A model generated the notes under the pieces. It did not search any database, was not told where the DNA came from, and saw only the letters and a list, made by a program, of their open reading frames with translations. The translations under genes were made by a program, and so were the position numbers. This document shows positions 8,838 to 17,303 of a DNA stretch of 64,000 nucleotides, one piece after another. The first letter of the stretch is position 1. Every line of letters begins with the position of its first letter. The DNA is from JBPOIC01 sp052034865 (GTDB lineage Bacteria > UBA10199 > JADFYH01): positions 1-64,000 of the forward strand of contig JBPOIC010000029.1 in assembly GCA_052034865.1 (NCBI GenBank), in the 5' to 3' direction.

Positions 8838-10043
8838 TCAAGAAAGGCGATTCGCTGATTTATTTAGAAATTCAAGATACATACCCAGCCTTCTAATTCC
8901 CTCCCGAATGTTCTCGACCGAATTTGCATAGGAAATACGAATATATCCTTCGCCTCCTTTTCCAAAATCGATGCCGGGAGTGATACCGACTTTCGCCTTT
9001 TCAAGACAATCGAAGGCAAAGCGATAAGAATCCTTTGTATAATTGCGAATGCTCACAAAAACGTAAAAAGCTCCCTGAGGCTCAAAAGCGGGTGTGAGGC
9101 CAATTTTTTTTAAGGCATCCAGTGTTACTTTTCTGCGCTCATCGAAAATCTTTCGAATTCTTTTTATGTCCTCGCTTCCTTCTTTCAAGGCGGCGATTCC
9201 TGCCTTTTGCACAAAAGGATTCACCGAGATGGAAAAATTCTGCTGGATTTTTTGCATGGGTCGAATGAATTCGCGGGGAGCGATGAGATAGCCTAACCGA
9301 AATCCCGTCATCGCATAGGATTTTGAAAAACCATTGATGACAAAGGCCCTGTCGGTAAACTCCAGCGCAGAGCGCTGCTCTCCTTCATAAACCAGACCGT
9401 GATACACCTCGTCGGAAATAAGATGGGGTTTTAGCTTTGAGAGCGCATCAAGTGTTGAAGAGGAAATTAAATATCCTGTTGGGTTTGAAGGAGAGTTGAT
9501 GAGAATGCCTTTTGTTTTGCGGGAGATTTTTTTTTGAACTTCTTTTGGAAGATATTGAAACCGGTTTTTTTCATGTACGCGCACGTAGCGGGGTTTTCCT
9601 CCGAAAAACTCCACGAAATTTGAATAACAGGGATAGTGAGGATCTGACAAAATGACTTCATCCCCTGGATTGAGCAAGGTAGCAAAAACTAGAAAAAAGG
9701 CGGCAGAGCTTCCGGCAGTGACAATCACCTGCTCCGGATCGATCTTCACTCCGTAATCTTTCTGATAATGATCGACAATCGCTTCACGTAGCTCCACAAG
9801 CCCTTGTGAGTGGGTGTACTTGGTAAAATCTTTCTCTAATGCCTCATGACAGGCCTTTTTGGCGCAAGCGGGAGGGGGAAGATCGGGCTCACCAATCGAA
9901 AGCGAAATGACATCCTCTCCTGCCTGCTGCATTGCCTGGGCTTTTTCCAGGATATCCATGGCAATAAAAGATTTGATATTCTGAGCTCGTTTCGAGGAAT
10001 TCTCTTTTTTAAATTTTAGATTTGAGGGCATAGATTTTTTCAT
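8838..10043 (-). CDS. Pyridoxal-phosphate-dependent aminotransferase, class I/II (aspartate aminotransferase-like)
   Basis: Fold-type I aminotransferase of about 401 residues. Visible features are SIGEPDLPPP at the N-terminus, the YTHSQGLVELREAI segment, PGDEVILSDPHYPCYSNF, NSPSNPTGYL (substrate and PLP contacts), ISDEVYHGLVYEG with the PLP-binding Asp/Tyr, and NGFSKSYAMTGFRLGY with the Schiff-base Lys. GYIRISYAN near the end holds the carboxylate-binding Arg. The subgroup is that of AspC/AlaT-like enzymes; the substrate cannot be fixed. ATG 10043 is used; a TTG lies one codon further upstream and an ATG four codons further in. It is convergent with the kinase pair. Confidence 0.9.
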   Translation of the reverse strand: MKKSMPSNLKFKKENSSKRAQNIKSFIAMDILEKAQAMQQAGEDVISLSIGEPDLPPPACAKKACHEALEKDFTKYTHSQGLVELREAIVDHYQKDYGVKIDPEQVIVTAGSSAAFFLVFATLLNPGDEVILSDPHYPCYSNFVEFFGGKPRYVRVHEKNRFQYLPKEVQKKISRKTKGILINSPSNPTGYLISSSTLDALSKLKPHLISDEVYHGLVYEGEQRSALEFTDRAFVINGFSKSYAMTGFRLGYLIAPREFIRPMQKIQQNFSISVNPFVQKAGIAALKEGSEDIKRIRKIFDERRKVTLDALKKIGLTPAFEPQGAFYVFVSIRNYTKDSYRFAFDCLEKAKVGITPGIDFGKGGEGYIRISYANSVENIREGIRRLGMYLEFLNKSANRLS

Positions 10044-10138
10044 CAAGATTCAGGGTTAAACTTCACAGAAGGTCTTGTGAAGGCAACTTTTGCTTCGGTT
10101 ATCCGATAATGATAGAGGAAGAATCAAAGGAGAAATCT

Positions 10139-10573
10139 ATGATATTTAACAAGACTTATGTAATGACTTCATTTCTATTGTTCACCTTTCTTCTCTTTTC
10201 AACTCTTGCCCGTGCTCAGTTCTATCCTGGTTATATGCCTTATTATGGAGGTTGTTTTAAAGGGTGCAGCACATCCGATAAGATTGCTACTGGAATTGGT
10301 CTCGGATTGGGGGCCATGAACAGCGGTCTTTATCTCCACGATGTGTATAAAGATCAACAGGCGCGGACCCGGCAGTACCAGATTCAGGCAGAGGCATTGC
10401 GCTCTTCTCCCTATAATCCCCAGGCGGCACAGGATTATTACAACATGCAACTCGTGGCTCCCTTCTTTGATGATGGAATTCCTGGAGTTCCGTCAAAATC
10501 AAAAACTTCCAAATCGGCTCCAAAGGTCGATCCCTTTACTTTCGATTCTCCTGAATTAAAAACTTCCAAATAA
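10139..10573 (+). CDS. Small secreted protein of unknown function
   Basis: A 144-residue protein with a clear Sec signal peptide (hydrophobic FLLFTFLLFSTLARA, predicted cleavage before QFYPG). The mature chain starts with a Tyr/Gly-rich stretch containing two Cys (YGGCFKGCSTSDK), then a short Gly-rich hydrophobic segment (IATGIGLGLGAMNSGLYL), a Gln/Ala-rich helix, and a Lys/Ser-rich tail. ATG 10139 is preferred because AAAGGAGA precedes it; an in-frame ATG at 10109 lacks this. The next small secreted gene follows after 14 bases. No family is recognised. Confidence 0.7.
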   Translation: MIFNKTYVMTSFLLFTFLLFSTLARAQFYPGYMPYYGGCFKGCSTSDKIATGIGLGLGAMNSGLYLHDVYKDQQARTRQYQIQAEALRSSPYNPQAAQDYYNMQLVAPFFDDGIPGVPSKSKTSKSAPKVDPFTFDSPELKTSK

Positions 10574-10587
10574 AAACCGGATTTTTC

Positions 10588-10956
10588 ATGCGACTTTTTA
10601 TCCTCCTACTTCTGTTTCTTCTCCCAAGCCTGGCCCACGCTCAGCTTCCAGTCGTGAGCGCTAATGGGTTCACCTGCACCCAAAATCAGAGCCTGGTGAA
10701 TTGTTATGGGCAGTTTCCTCAAAGTTACGGAGTGTTCAGTGCCAGCGGAATGTATGGAGTGCAGATGACCTACGAAACCCATTCTTTTCCCAAGCTGCGC
10801 TACTTATTTGATAGTCGGTCAGGGTGCTTGATGGAAATCGCTTTGAATTCCCAAGGCGAGGCAATGCAGGCGCTTGTCAAAACTGCGTCGGGTAAGGTGC
10901 AGACCTTCGTTTTACCCGTTCAGCAGGTGCAGGCGAATGGATTCTGCCGAATGTAA
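10588..10956 (+). CDS. Small secreted protein of unknown function
   Basis: A 122-residue secreted protein. The signal peptide MRLFILLLLFLLPSLAHA ends just before QLPVVSANGF. The mature part has four Cys (FTCTQNQ, LVNCYG, SGCLMEI and the near-terminal GFCRM), compatible with two disulfides in the periplasm. Its closing words VQANGFCRM echo VSANGFTC at the mature N-terminus. It is in an apparent two-gene operon with the preceding secreted protein and ends shortly before a strong hairpin. No homology is recognised. Confidence 0.7.
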   Translation: MRLFILLLLFLLPSLAHAQLPVVSANGFTCTQNQSLVNCYGQFPQSYGVFSASGMYGVQMTYETHSFPKLRYLFDSRSGCLMEIALNSQGEAMQALVKTASGKVQTFVLPVQQVQANGFCRM

Positions 10957-11020
10957 TTTTCTCAAATATTAATGAGAGTGATTGAGGTTTTTTCGCTTGT
11001 CGAAAAAGGATCGGATTTGC

Positions 11021-11057
11021 AAAAAAAAACGGGGGCTCTTTGCAGAGCCCCCGTTTT
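11021..11057. terminator. Bidirectional intrinsic terminator
   Basis: A perfect 10-bp GC-rich stem (CGGGGGCTCT at 11030-11039 pairing with AGAGCCCCCG at 11044-11053) with a 4-base loop, flanked by nine A on the left and TTTT on the right. It separates the small secreted gene pair (plus strand) from the acyl-CoA dehydrogenase (minus strand) and should terminate both. Confidence 0.85.
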
Positions 11058-11086
11058 GCTTTAAAGCGGATCTTTCATCCTGCAAA

Positions 11087-12892
11087 TTAGAAGCGGATTT
11101 TCAAAGCCGAGCTGTCTTCGCTTAGGATTCCCCTGGAAAAACCGGTGATCTGAGGAAGGATGTTCCAGATGTAAAAGCGCACGGTTTTGATTTTGGATTC
11201 ATAAAAGCGGGCTTCCGGATTGTTCTCGCACACGGCCGATTTCTTTTCTTCGGTATCGGCCTTGGCATCGGCCCAAATGGCTTCCAGTTTGGGAAGGGCA
11301 ATGAGGGCTTGCTCCAAAAGCAACCAGCCGAGGGTGATGTAACTTGTCAATTGCAAGAAAGGCACCGCCTGAAGAAGTGCTACCTGGGTATTCCCGCTCA
11401 TTCCGTATTCGGCCAGCTTCATGGCTGTTTTCCCCAAGGTCTCCAGAGATTTACGGAAAGATTCGAATTCTTTTCCGAAGGCAGGGTTTGAAGCATGCGA
11501 TTGAGAGAATTGATCAAGTTTTTCATAGAAATTTCTGAAAAGTTGCCCGCCTTTCATTGTGAGTTTACGACCGAGAAGATCCATGGCCTGAATGCCATTG
11601 GTCCCTTCATAAATCGAGCTGATCTTGGCATCGCGGACCATCTGCTCGATGGGATATTCACTAATATAGCCATAACCCCCGTAGACTTGCATGGCCTGAA
11701 CGGCGACATCAAAACCTTTATCGGAAGCAAAGGACTTACAGATTGGGGTCAGTAATTCGACAAAGCCCTGATAGTATTCTTTCTTTTCAGGATCTGTTTC
11801 ATGCTTTTCCAAATCGATATAATAACCCACCTGATAAATCAGAGCACGCAAACCTTCGACATAGGCCTTCATCGTGATGAGCATGCGTCTGACGTCTGGA
11901 TAATTGATGATGACATCTCCGCCCTGGACGCGTTCTTTGGAATAGGCGATGGCATGACCCAGTGCATTTCCGGCGATGCTCATGCCCTGCATTCCAGTGA
12001 GCAGGCGGGCTTCGTTCATCATTTGGAACATATAGGCTAGCCCTTTGCGTTGCTCGCCGATCATAACTCCATAGCATTGATTGTGATCTCCAAAGGCGAT
12101 GGTACAGGTTGGAGAACCATGGATTCCCATCTTTTTCTCAAGATTCACAATGCGGACATCGTTGGACTCGCCCAGGCTTCCATCGGCATTCACACGAATC
12201 TTGGGAACCACAAAAAGACTGATTCCTTTGGTGCCGGCAGGGTCGCCTTCCACACGAGCTAAAACCAGGTGGACGACGTTGGAGGAAAAATCGTTATCGC
12301 CGCAGGAGATGAAGATCTTCCCGCCTTTAATCAAATAGCCCTGGTCCGTTTTTTTAGCGGTCGTTTTAATATCACCCAAACCGCTACCTGCTTGAGGTTC
12401 TGTCAAACACATCGTGCCGGTCCATTCTCCAGAGTACATTTTTTTACAATAAAGATCGGCAATTTCTCTTGGGGCGAGCTCTTCAATGACCTGAGTGGCG
12501 CCGTGGGTTAAGCCCGGAAACATCATGAAGCTGGTGCAGGAGCCACCAAAATATTCCCCAATTCCCATGCTTAAAGAAACAGGAAGGCCTTGTCCGCCAT
12601 GCTCTGGGGAAGCATCGATCCCGATAAAACCATTGGCGGCATAGGCGGCATACGCCTCTTTAAAGCCTGGCGAAGTGACGACGACTCCATCGATGAGCTT
12701 GGCACCTTTTTCGTCGCTTGTAGAATTTAAGGGGGATATTTCCTTGTTGGCAAACTTGAAGGCCTCTTTAAGGATGATACGGAAATCTTCTTCTCCAAAA
12801 TTTTCAAAGGCGGGGTATTTTTTTAGATCCTGAATTTTGATGTGTTCGAATAAGGTAAATTCGACATCGCGTTCGTCACCAAGGTAAGCCAT
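11087..12892 (-). CDS. Acyl-CoA dehydrogenase, large (DmdC-like) subfamily
   Basis: A flavoprotein of about 601 residues that oxidises an acyl-CoA to the enoyl-CoA. It shows the substrate/FAD motifs TGTMCLTEPQAGSGLGDIKTTA and KIFISCGDND, a helical middle domain, QVYGGYGYISEYPIEQMVRDAKISSIYEGTNGIQAMDLLGRKL, and a C-terminal extension of about 100 residues. The long C-terminal part is typical of the DmdC-like/large ACAD group rather than of short-chain beta-oxidation enzymes. The start is ATG 12892, with GAGGAG a few bases upstream; the frame stays open further upstream but without family sequence. It stands alone, with no neighbouring beta-oxidation genes. Confidence 0.9.
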   Translation of the reverse strand: MAYLGDERDVEFTLFEHIKIQDLKKYPAFENFGEEDFRIILKEAFKFANKEISPLNSTSDEKGAKLIDGVVVTSPGFKEAYAAYAANGFIGIDASPEHGGQGLPVSLSMGIGEYFGGSCTSFMMFPGLTHGATQVIEELAPREIADLYCKKMYSGEWTGTMCLTEPQAGSGLGDIKTTAKKTDQGYLIKGGKIFISCGDNDFSSNVVHLVLARVEGDPAGTKGISLFVVPKIRVNADGSLGESNDVRIVNLEKKMGIHGSPTCTIAFGDHNQCYGVMIGEQRKGLAYMFQMMNEARLLTGMQGMSIAGNALGHAIAYSKERVQGGDVIINYPDVRRMLITMKAYVEGLRALIYQVGYYIDLEKHETDPEKKEYYQGFVELLTPICKSFASDKGFDVAVQAMQVYGGYGYISEYPIEQMVRDAKISSIYEGTNGIQAMDLLGRKLTMKGGQLFRNFYEKLDQFSQSHASNPAFGKEFESFRKSLETLGKTAMKLAEYGMSGNTQVALLQAVPFLQLTSYITLGWLLLEQALIALPKLEAIWADAKADTEEKKSAVCENNPEARFYESKIKTVRFYIWNILPQITGFSRGILSEDSSALKIRF

Positions 12893-13230
12893 AAAATCTC
12901 CTCTAAAAAATTTAATTTGATTGATAGCAGAATGTTCTGAAGCGCTCGAACTTGGTTCAAGCGGCTCAAAAATTTGTAGGTGACGATTAACACACCCAAT
13001 AAAGCCTGCAACAAAAATTACGCCCTTTGTTGAGGAAAAATGCACGTCCATTTCTCAGGGACTTTCTTGAGTTAGCAATCTGCATTGTTGAATTTCCGGA
13101 CAAGAATCCTCATGTGTCTTTATGTGCGTTTGGACTTCATAAGCAATTAAAGCCTTCTATCTCACCCCCTAAAGAAATTGCTATCTTGGTTGAAATCGAC
13201 TGGTGAAGGTAGAATGATTTCTTAAGGTAT
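12893..13230. other. Intergenic region upstream of the acyl-CoA dehydrogenase
   Basis: About 340 bases between the acyl-CoA dehydrogenase start and the terminator of the small secreted gene. It should hold the dehydrogenase promoter. I see no convincing gene, repeat or operator in it. Confidence 0.5.
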
Positions 13231-13235
13231 AAAAA

Positions 13236-13260
13236 AACCCCATCTTTTTGAGATGGGGTT
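13236..13260. terminator. Intrinsic terminator of the small Lys/Ala-rich gene
   Basis: A 10-bp stem (AACCCCATCT with AGATGGGGTT) and a 5-base loop. The A-run on the left becomes a U-run in minus-strand transcripts, and TTTT follows on the right, so it can act in both directions. It lies about 30 bases beyond the stop of the minus-strand gene. Confidence 0.85.
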
Positions 13261-13290
13261 TTAAGCTTAAGCCATTTTTTATGGATGATC

Positions 13291-13503
13291 TTAGTGGGCG
13301 GCTTTGGCAGGGGCTTTTTCTGCTTCTTTGGGAGCCGCTTTGGTCTCGGCTGGCTTGCTTTCAGCTTTTTTGGTTTCAGTGGTTTTTACTTCGGTCTTGG
13401 TGGCATGAACTTCTTCTTTCTTGGCTTCGTGCTCACTTGAGAAGGCAACAGAAGCAGAAGAGATGAGACCCGCGGTAAGCACTAAAGCGAGTAGTTTTTT
13501 CAT
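13291..13503 (-). CDS. Small secreted Lys/Glu/Ala-rich protein
   Basis: A 70-residue protein with a strong SD (AAGGAG) and a signal peptide (LLALVLTAGLISSASVAFS). The mature part is low-complexity and highly charged: repeated KTE, KKAE and KPAETKAAPKEAEKAPAK, ending in AAH. It is expected to be disordered in the periplasm or on the cell surface. It has its own terminator. Similar short Lys/Ala/Glu-rich exported proteins are common in Gram-negative genomes, but no function is assigned. The strong expression signals make it credible despite its size. Confidence 0.7.
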   Translation of the reverse strand: MKKLLALVLTAGLISSASVAFSSEHEAKKEEVHATKTEVKTTETKKAESKPAETKAAPKEAEKAPAKAAH

Positions 13504-13683
13504 TGTTTTTTCTCCTTAGGTTTGTGGGTTCCAGTGGGAACACCAGGTTAAGAACTTCAAAATCAGGTTTGGGATACTAACATAATTTTATTTTTAGACT
13601 CAAGCTCTAACTCGGCCATACAGTTCTGAGTTTTTTCTCAGAAATGAAGTCCCAAAAAAGAGATCTTTAATAAATGTTTCGAT

Positions 13684-14337
13684 TTAAGGAAGAAGGCTGA
13701 GAAGGTGATTGAATATCTGAATGAAGCTTTCTTCACCACATTTAACTGAAAAACTCTGAGCTTTTTGAAGATAGCTTTTAATTTCTTCGTAACCAGTTTC
13801 TTTTTTAAGGAGGGCTTCGATCAGTTTTAGATCGATATTTTTGGCAGTGACCATTCCTTCAAAATTATCCTTGGCAGATTCATTCAGATATTGAATCGCC
13901 TGTTTTTTTTGGCCTTTTCTCAAGGTGATCATTCCTAACGTCGTAAGAGCACGGTGTTTAAAGGCGGGGATGTCGTTCGCTAGGTTTAAGACCTTCTCGG
14001 CCTTTTTCGCGGCTGTATCGAACTGATTGAAATGATCGGTTAAAAGCTCGGCTAAAATCAGCTTTAAGGAAGGATCAGATGGGAGCAGTTTTTCGGCTTT
14101 TTCATAAGCCCGCCAGGCAGCCTTGTAGTCTTTTTTCAGTTTATATAAAACACCCCAGGCCGAGTAAAAAAGCGCCTCAAGGGTTTTATCTTTCATTGTC
14201 TCAGCTTCTTGAAGACCCGCCTTCAGTTCCATCTCGGCGGCATCCGTATTTTTTTTTCCGATCCATTCGAAGGCGTTTGTTAATCTTTCGGAGTGAATGG
14301 GCTGATCCATGGATTTCTTTCTGGTTTTTTTCTTCAT
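13684..14337 (-). CDS. Tetratricopeptide-repeat protein
   Basis: A cytosolic 217-residue protein without a signal peptide, opening with a basic segment (MKKKTRKKS). Several TPR-like helix pairs are visible, such as LEALFYSAWGVLYKLKKDYKAAWRAYEKAEKLLPSDPSLKLI and HRALTTLGMITLRKGQKKQAIQYLNESAK. TPR proteins act as protein-binding scaffolds; the partner here is unknown. It lies on the same strand as suhB and the response regulator upstream, 54 bases after suhB, so it may be the third gene of that transcript. Confidence 0.75.
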   Translation of the reverse strand: MKKKTRKKSMDQPIHSERLTNAFEWIGKKNTDAAEMELKAGLQEAETMKDKTLEALFYSAWGVLYKLKKDYKAAWRAYEKAEKLLPSDPSLKLILAELLTDHFNQFDTAAKKAEKVLNLANDIPAFKHRALTTLGMITLRKGQKKQAIQYLNESAKDNFEGMVTAKNIDLKLIEALLKKETGYEEIKSYLQKAQSFSVKCGEESFIQIFNHLLSLLP

Positions 14338-14391
14338 AGGTTATGATCGAAATGGGAGGGTTCAAAAAGATATCGGAAATCGGTAGAAAGA

Positions 14392-15168
14392 TCACGATTC
14401 CAAGTGGATGATTTTGATCATTTCAGAATGGATTCTCCCGTTCGAGGCAAGAATTTCCTTGGAATAAACACTAAAAGGGCGCCCACGAAAATCAGTCACC
14501 TGTCCTCCTGCTTCCTGGATCATCAGGTAACCTGCTGCTACATCCCAGGGAAATAGGTCCAATTCCCAAAAACCATCAAAACGTCCGGCAGCGGTATAGC
14601 AGAGATCAACTGCAGCCACACCATCCCGCCTTACGGCCTGAGCATTGAGGATAAAATCCTGAAAATGCTGGAGGTTATTATCTTTTGCTTTTGCGACATT
14701 GTAGGCAAAGCCGGTGCTTAAGAGAGAGCTTTTAAGAGTTTCTGTCTCAGAGACTTTTAGCCTTTGACCATTTATTGTTGCTCCAGCCCCTTTTTCTGCC
14801 AGGAACAATTCCTTAAGATTCGGCTCATACACCACCCCGAGAACGATCTCCCCTTTATATTCCAGGGCAATAGAGGTGCAAAAAAGCGGATAGGCATGGG
14901 CGTAGTTGGTAGTTCCGTCCAAGGGATCGATGATCCATTTGTATTCGGAGTCTTTTCGCTGACCCGATCCTTCTTCGGCTAAAATGTCGTGGGTGGGAAA
15001 GGTCCCCTGAATCAGGGAAACGATCTCGTGCTCGCATTTGCGATCGACTTCGGTCACGAGGTTGATTTCCCCTTTGAAGTGAATGTCATGGACATGACCC
15101 AAGCTGGCCATTTGGATTTCGCCAGAGAGAAGACAGGCTTTTTTGGCAAGTTCGAGAAAATCTTTCAT
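14392..15168 (-). CDS. suhB: Inositol monophosphatase family protein
   Basis: A 258-residue Mg-dependent, Li-sensitive phosphatase of the IMPase/SuhB family. Metal-site motifs are visible: EEGSG, the signature DPLDGTTNYAHAYP, and the C-terminal WDVAAGYLMIQEAGG. The family hydrolyses myo-inositol 1-phosphate; in some bacteria SuhB also acts with the transcription antitermination complex, so the cellular role is open. It sits 52 bases downstream of a single-domain response regulator on the same strand, with a TPR gene after it. Confidence 0.9.
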   Translation of the reverse strand: MKDFLELAKKACLLSGEIQMASLGHVHDIHFKGEINLVTEVDRKCEHEIVSLIQGTFPTHDILAEEGSGQRKDSEYKWIIDPLDGTTNYAHAYPLFCTSIALEYKGEIVLGVVYEPNLKELFLAEKGAGATINGQRLKVSETETLKSSLLSTGFAYNVAKAKDNNLQHFQDFILNAQAVRRDGVAAVDLCYTAAGRFDGFWELDLFPWDVAAGYLMIQEAGGQVTDFRGRPFSVYSKEILASNGRIHSEMIKIIHLES

Positions 15169-15220
15169 GCAGAAGCTTCTAGACTGCTTCGCTGTTGGAT
15201 TTCAATCAATTCTTCGAAAT

Positions 15221-15676
15221 CTATCTTTCAGGAAAATCCTGGAAGGAAGAAGAATCATGAGGAAAGCGAATCTCATAACGGGAATTGATGCCGGATCCTC
15301 TCGAAGTGTATCGCTGAATACATCGGAGAAGGCTTGAGATTGAGAAAGGTTTTGGAAGATAGGTGTCAGCCCCAGCCTCCATGGCTTTTTCAATTCCTTC
15401 GCCCTCTGAATCTGCAGAAATAATAATGAGGGGTATGTCTCTTAGATCTTCGGAGGTCTTTAAATATTCACAAAGCTCATAACCATTGGGGGAAGGAATT
15501 CTTAAATCAAGCAGGATGCAGTGCGGACGTCCTTGCTGCTGAACACTCCAAAGGGCTTCGAGCCCTGAGCTTGCCCGACGGATTTTATATCCTTCCTGAA
15601 TAAGGTTGTAAGAGACCAAATCCATTAAATCATGATCATCTTCTACAATTAGAATTTCTTTTTTAAGTTCGGTCAT
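15221..15676 (-). CDS. Single-domain response regulator (CheY-like receiver)
   Basis: A 151-residue receiver protein with no output domain. The acidic pocket is IVEDDHD, the phosphoacceptor Asp lies in CILLDLRIPSPNG, the conserved Ser/Thr in IIISADSEG, and the conserved Lys in YLPKPFS. The start is ATG 15676, preceded by a near-perfect AAGGAG; the frame extends 14 codons upstream without a better start. The partner kinase is not adjacent. It could work with the hybrid kinase at 18.5-20.8 kb or act as a phosphorelay carrier. A divergent phosphate-selective porin starts about 190 bases away. Confidence 0.88.
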   Translation of the reverse strand: MTELKKEILIVEDDHDLMDLVSYNLIQEGYKIRRASSGLEALWSVQQQGRPHCILLDLRIPSPNGYELCEYLKTSEDLRDIPLIIISADSEGEGIEKAMEAGADTYLPKPFSISSLLRCIQRYTSRGSGINSRYEIRFPHDSSSFQDFPER

Positions 15677-15790
15677 TTTTTTCTCCTTTTTAAGAAAGGG
15701 ACCGTACAGTGATTTCATGAAGATCGTATGACGCCCGCGTAAAAATGCTCACCTCAAATGTCACTGAGATTTGCTTTTTTCTTCATCGAA

Positions 15791-15808
15791 TTGTCACAAA
15801 ACTCTTCT
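15791..15808 (+). promoter_or_regulatory. Weak PHO-box-like sequence upstream of the porin
   Basis: The sequence TTGTCACAAAACTCTTCT matches about 13 of 18 positions of the Escherichia coli PHO box; its first half is good and its second half poor. It lies 55 bases before the porin ATG. Because the porin and the next gene (pstS) are phosphate-acquisition genes, a PhoB-type operator here is plausible but unproven. Confidence 0.25.
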
Positions 15809-15862
15809 ATCTCCCCCCTCGAGTTCAAATTCACAAAAATGATTGAAAGGAGAAATCGTTAT

Positions 15863-17164
15863 ATGAAGAAAGTTCTGACAGGTCTATGTGTGGCCTCTCT
15901 TATTCTGGTCGGAAGCACTTCCGCCTGGAGTACAACCCCATCCAAAAAAACAAATAAAAATGCAGTTGAATCTTCTCAGGAAATAAAATCAGCTGAGCCA
16001 GCAGTAACCCTTCCCCCTCCAGCCTCAACCTGGGCGGATAAGTTTGAGACTGGCTGGAAAAAGGGTCTGTTTTTCCAATCCAAAGATAAAAAGTTTTCCA
16101 TGAAGACCCGCATTCGGATGCAGCCTCGCTATGAGTATACGGCCAACGACAATAAAGCCGACGATTCTACCTTTCGCATGAGACGTTTAAAATTTTCCTG
16201 GGAAGGAAACGCTTTTAGCAAAAATTTAAGCTATAAAGTTCAGATCGTTCCCACCGCGAGTAAATCGGAAGATTTTCTTGAGGATGCGGCCTTGACCTAT
16301 AAGGTGGCCGATGAGTTTAAATTCAATTTCGGTCAATTCAAAGTTCCTTACAACCGCCAGCAGATCACTTCTTCCGGAAGGCAGCAGTTTCCAGATCGAT
16401 CGCTTGCTTCGGATGAGTTCCGATTCTCCACCATCGATCGCGCTACCACGACGACCTGTACATTTCCGGGGGGTGGAACGGTTGCGGGAGTTGGGATTGC
16501 ATGCGGGTCGGGAGCAACGGCAAGTACTTCCGATAAAGATACCGCCCGCAAGTTTCATTACGATCTGGGTGCCATGTTCCAGGGAGAGCTCTTTAATAAA
16601 AAACTCGAATATAACCTGGCGTTTACGAATGGATCAGGTTTAAATCGAACCAACGCCAACAAAGATTTGCTCTATACCGGCCGTCTGGTCTGGAATGTGC
16701 TTGGTCAATATGGATATTCTGAATCAGATGTAGAAGGATCAGAGCATCCGGCCCTGATGATTGGAGCGAGCGGCGGCTATAATGTCCAGGATGTGACCAA
16801 AACCAAAATCCTGCAGGCAGGAGGCGAGTTGGGTTTCAAATACAAAGGTGCTTCACTCCAGGCCGAGTATTTTCTTAGACACAACAATCCCACCGGAACT
16901 GCTAAAAGTACAAAAGACCATGGTTACTACGCTCAGGCGGGATATTTTGTAATTCCCAATCACCTGGAAATCGCAGCCCGTGCCTCCCAATATTTGAAAG
17001 CAGGCGCAAGCAACAATAAAAGTGAATATACCGGAGCGGTGAACTATTACTTCTTCGGTCATGATCTAAAACTGCAGGGAGATTACTCTTATCTGCCCCG
17101 TCAGGAATCCTCAGGTAATCTGGCCGATCATCGTTTTCGCTTGCAACTCCAGGCCTGGTTTTAA
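15863..17164 (+). CDS. Phosphate/polyphosphate-selective porin (OprP/OprO-like)
   Basis: Outer-membrane beta-barrel porin of about 433 residues. The signal peptide ends GSTSAWS, followed by a Lys/Ser/Pro-rich linker. The barrel alternates strand-like segments such as FSMKTRIRMQPRYEYT, FRMRRLKFSWEG, FKFNFGQFKVPYNRQQ and LKLQGDYSYL, and ends in RLQLQAWF with the C-terminal aromatic typical of Bam substrates. The start ATG 15863 has AAAGGAGA upstream; the frame stays open 35 codons further left. It is followed by pstS, fitting phosphate uptake. OprP-type assignment rests on the FRMRR and GQFKVPY motifs and on context. Confidence 0.85.
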   Translation: MKKVLTGLCVASLILVGSTSAWSTTPSKKTNKNAVESSQEIKSAEPAVTLPPPASTWADKFETGWKKGLFFQSKDKKFSMKTRIRMQPRYEYTANDNKADDSTFRMRRLKFSWEGNAFSKNLSYKVQIVPTASKSEDFLEDAALTYKVADEFKFNFGQFKVPYNRQQITSSGRQQFPDRSLASDEFRFSTIDRATTTTCTFPGGGTVAGVGIACGSGATASTSDKDTARKFHYDLGAMFQGELFNKKLEYNLAFTNGSGLNRTNANKDLLYTGRLVWNVLGQYGYSESDVEGSEHPALMIGASGGYNVQDVTKTKILQAGGELGFKYKGASLQAEYFLRHNNPTGTAKSTKDHGYYAQAGYFVIPNHLEIAARASQYLKAGASNNKSEYTGAVNYYFFGHDLKLQGDYSYLPRQESSGNLADHRFRLQLQAWF

Positions 17165-17303
17165 GCTTTTTCTCTCCTTGGGTTTGAGGGAGGGGTAAGC
17201 CCCCAACGCGCCCCTCCTAAAAATCCTTTGACGGAGTGAAGTGATTTGAAGAAATACGGTGGAAAATTTCATCCACCTCATCCTTAAAAGTACGGAGAAT
17301 AAT

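Noticed and set aside
12893..13051. N-terminal extension of the acyl-CoA dehydrogenase
   Set aside because: The frame is open to 13051, but ATG 12892 has a strong GAGGAG and family-like start; the extension has no family sequence.
17229..17236. GACGGAG upstream of pstS as another copy of the repeat family
   Set aside because: Only seven bases match and the flanks lack the CA and final G of the motif; chance occurrence is likely.
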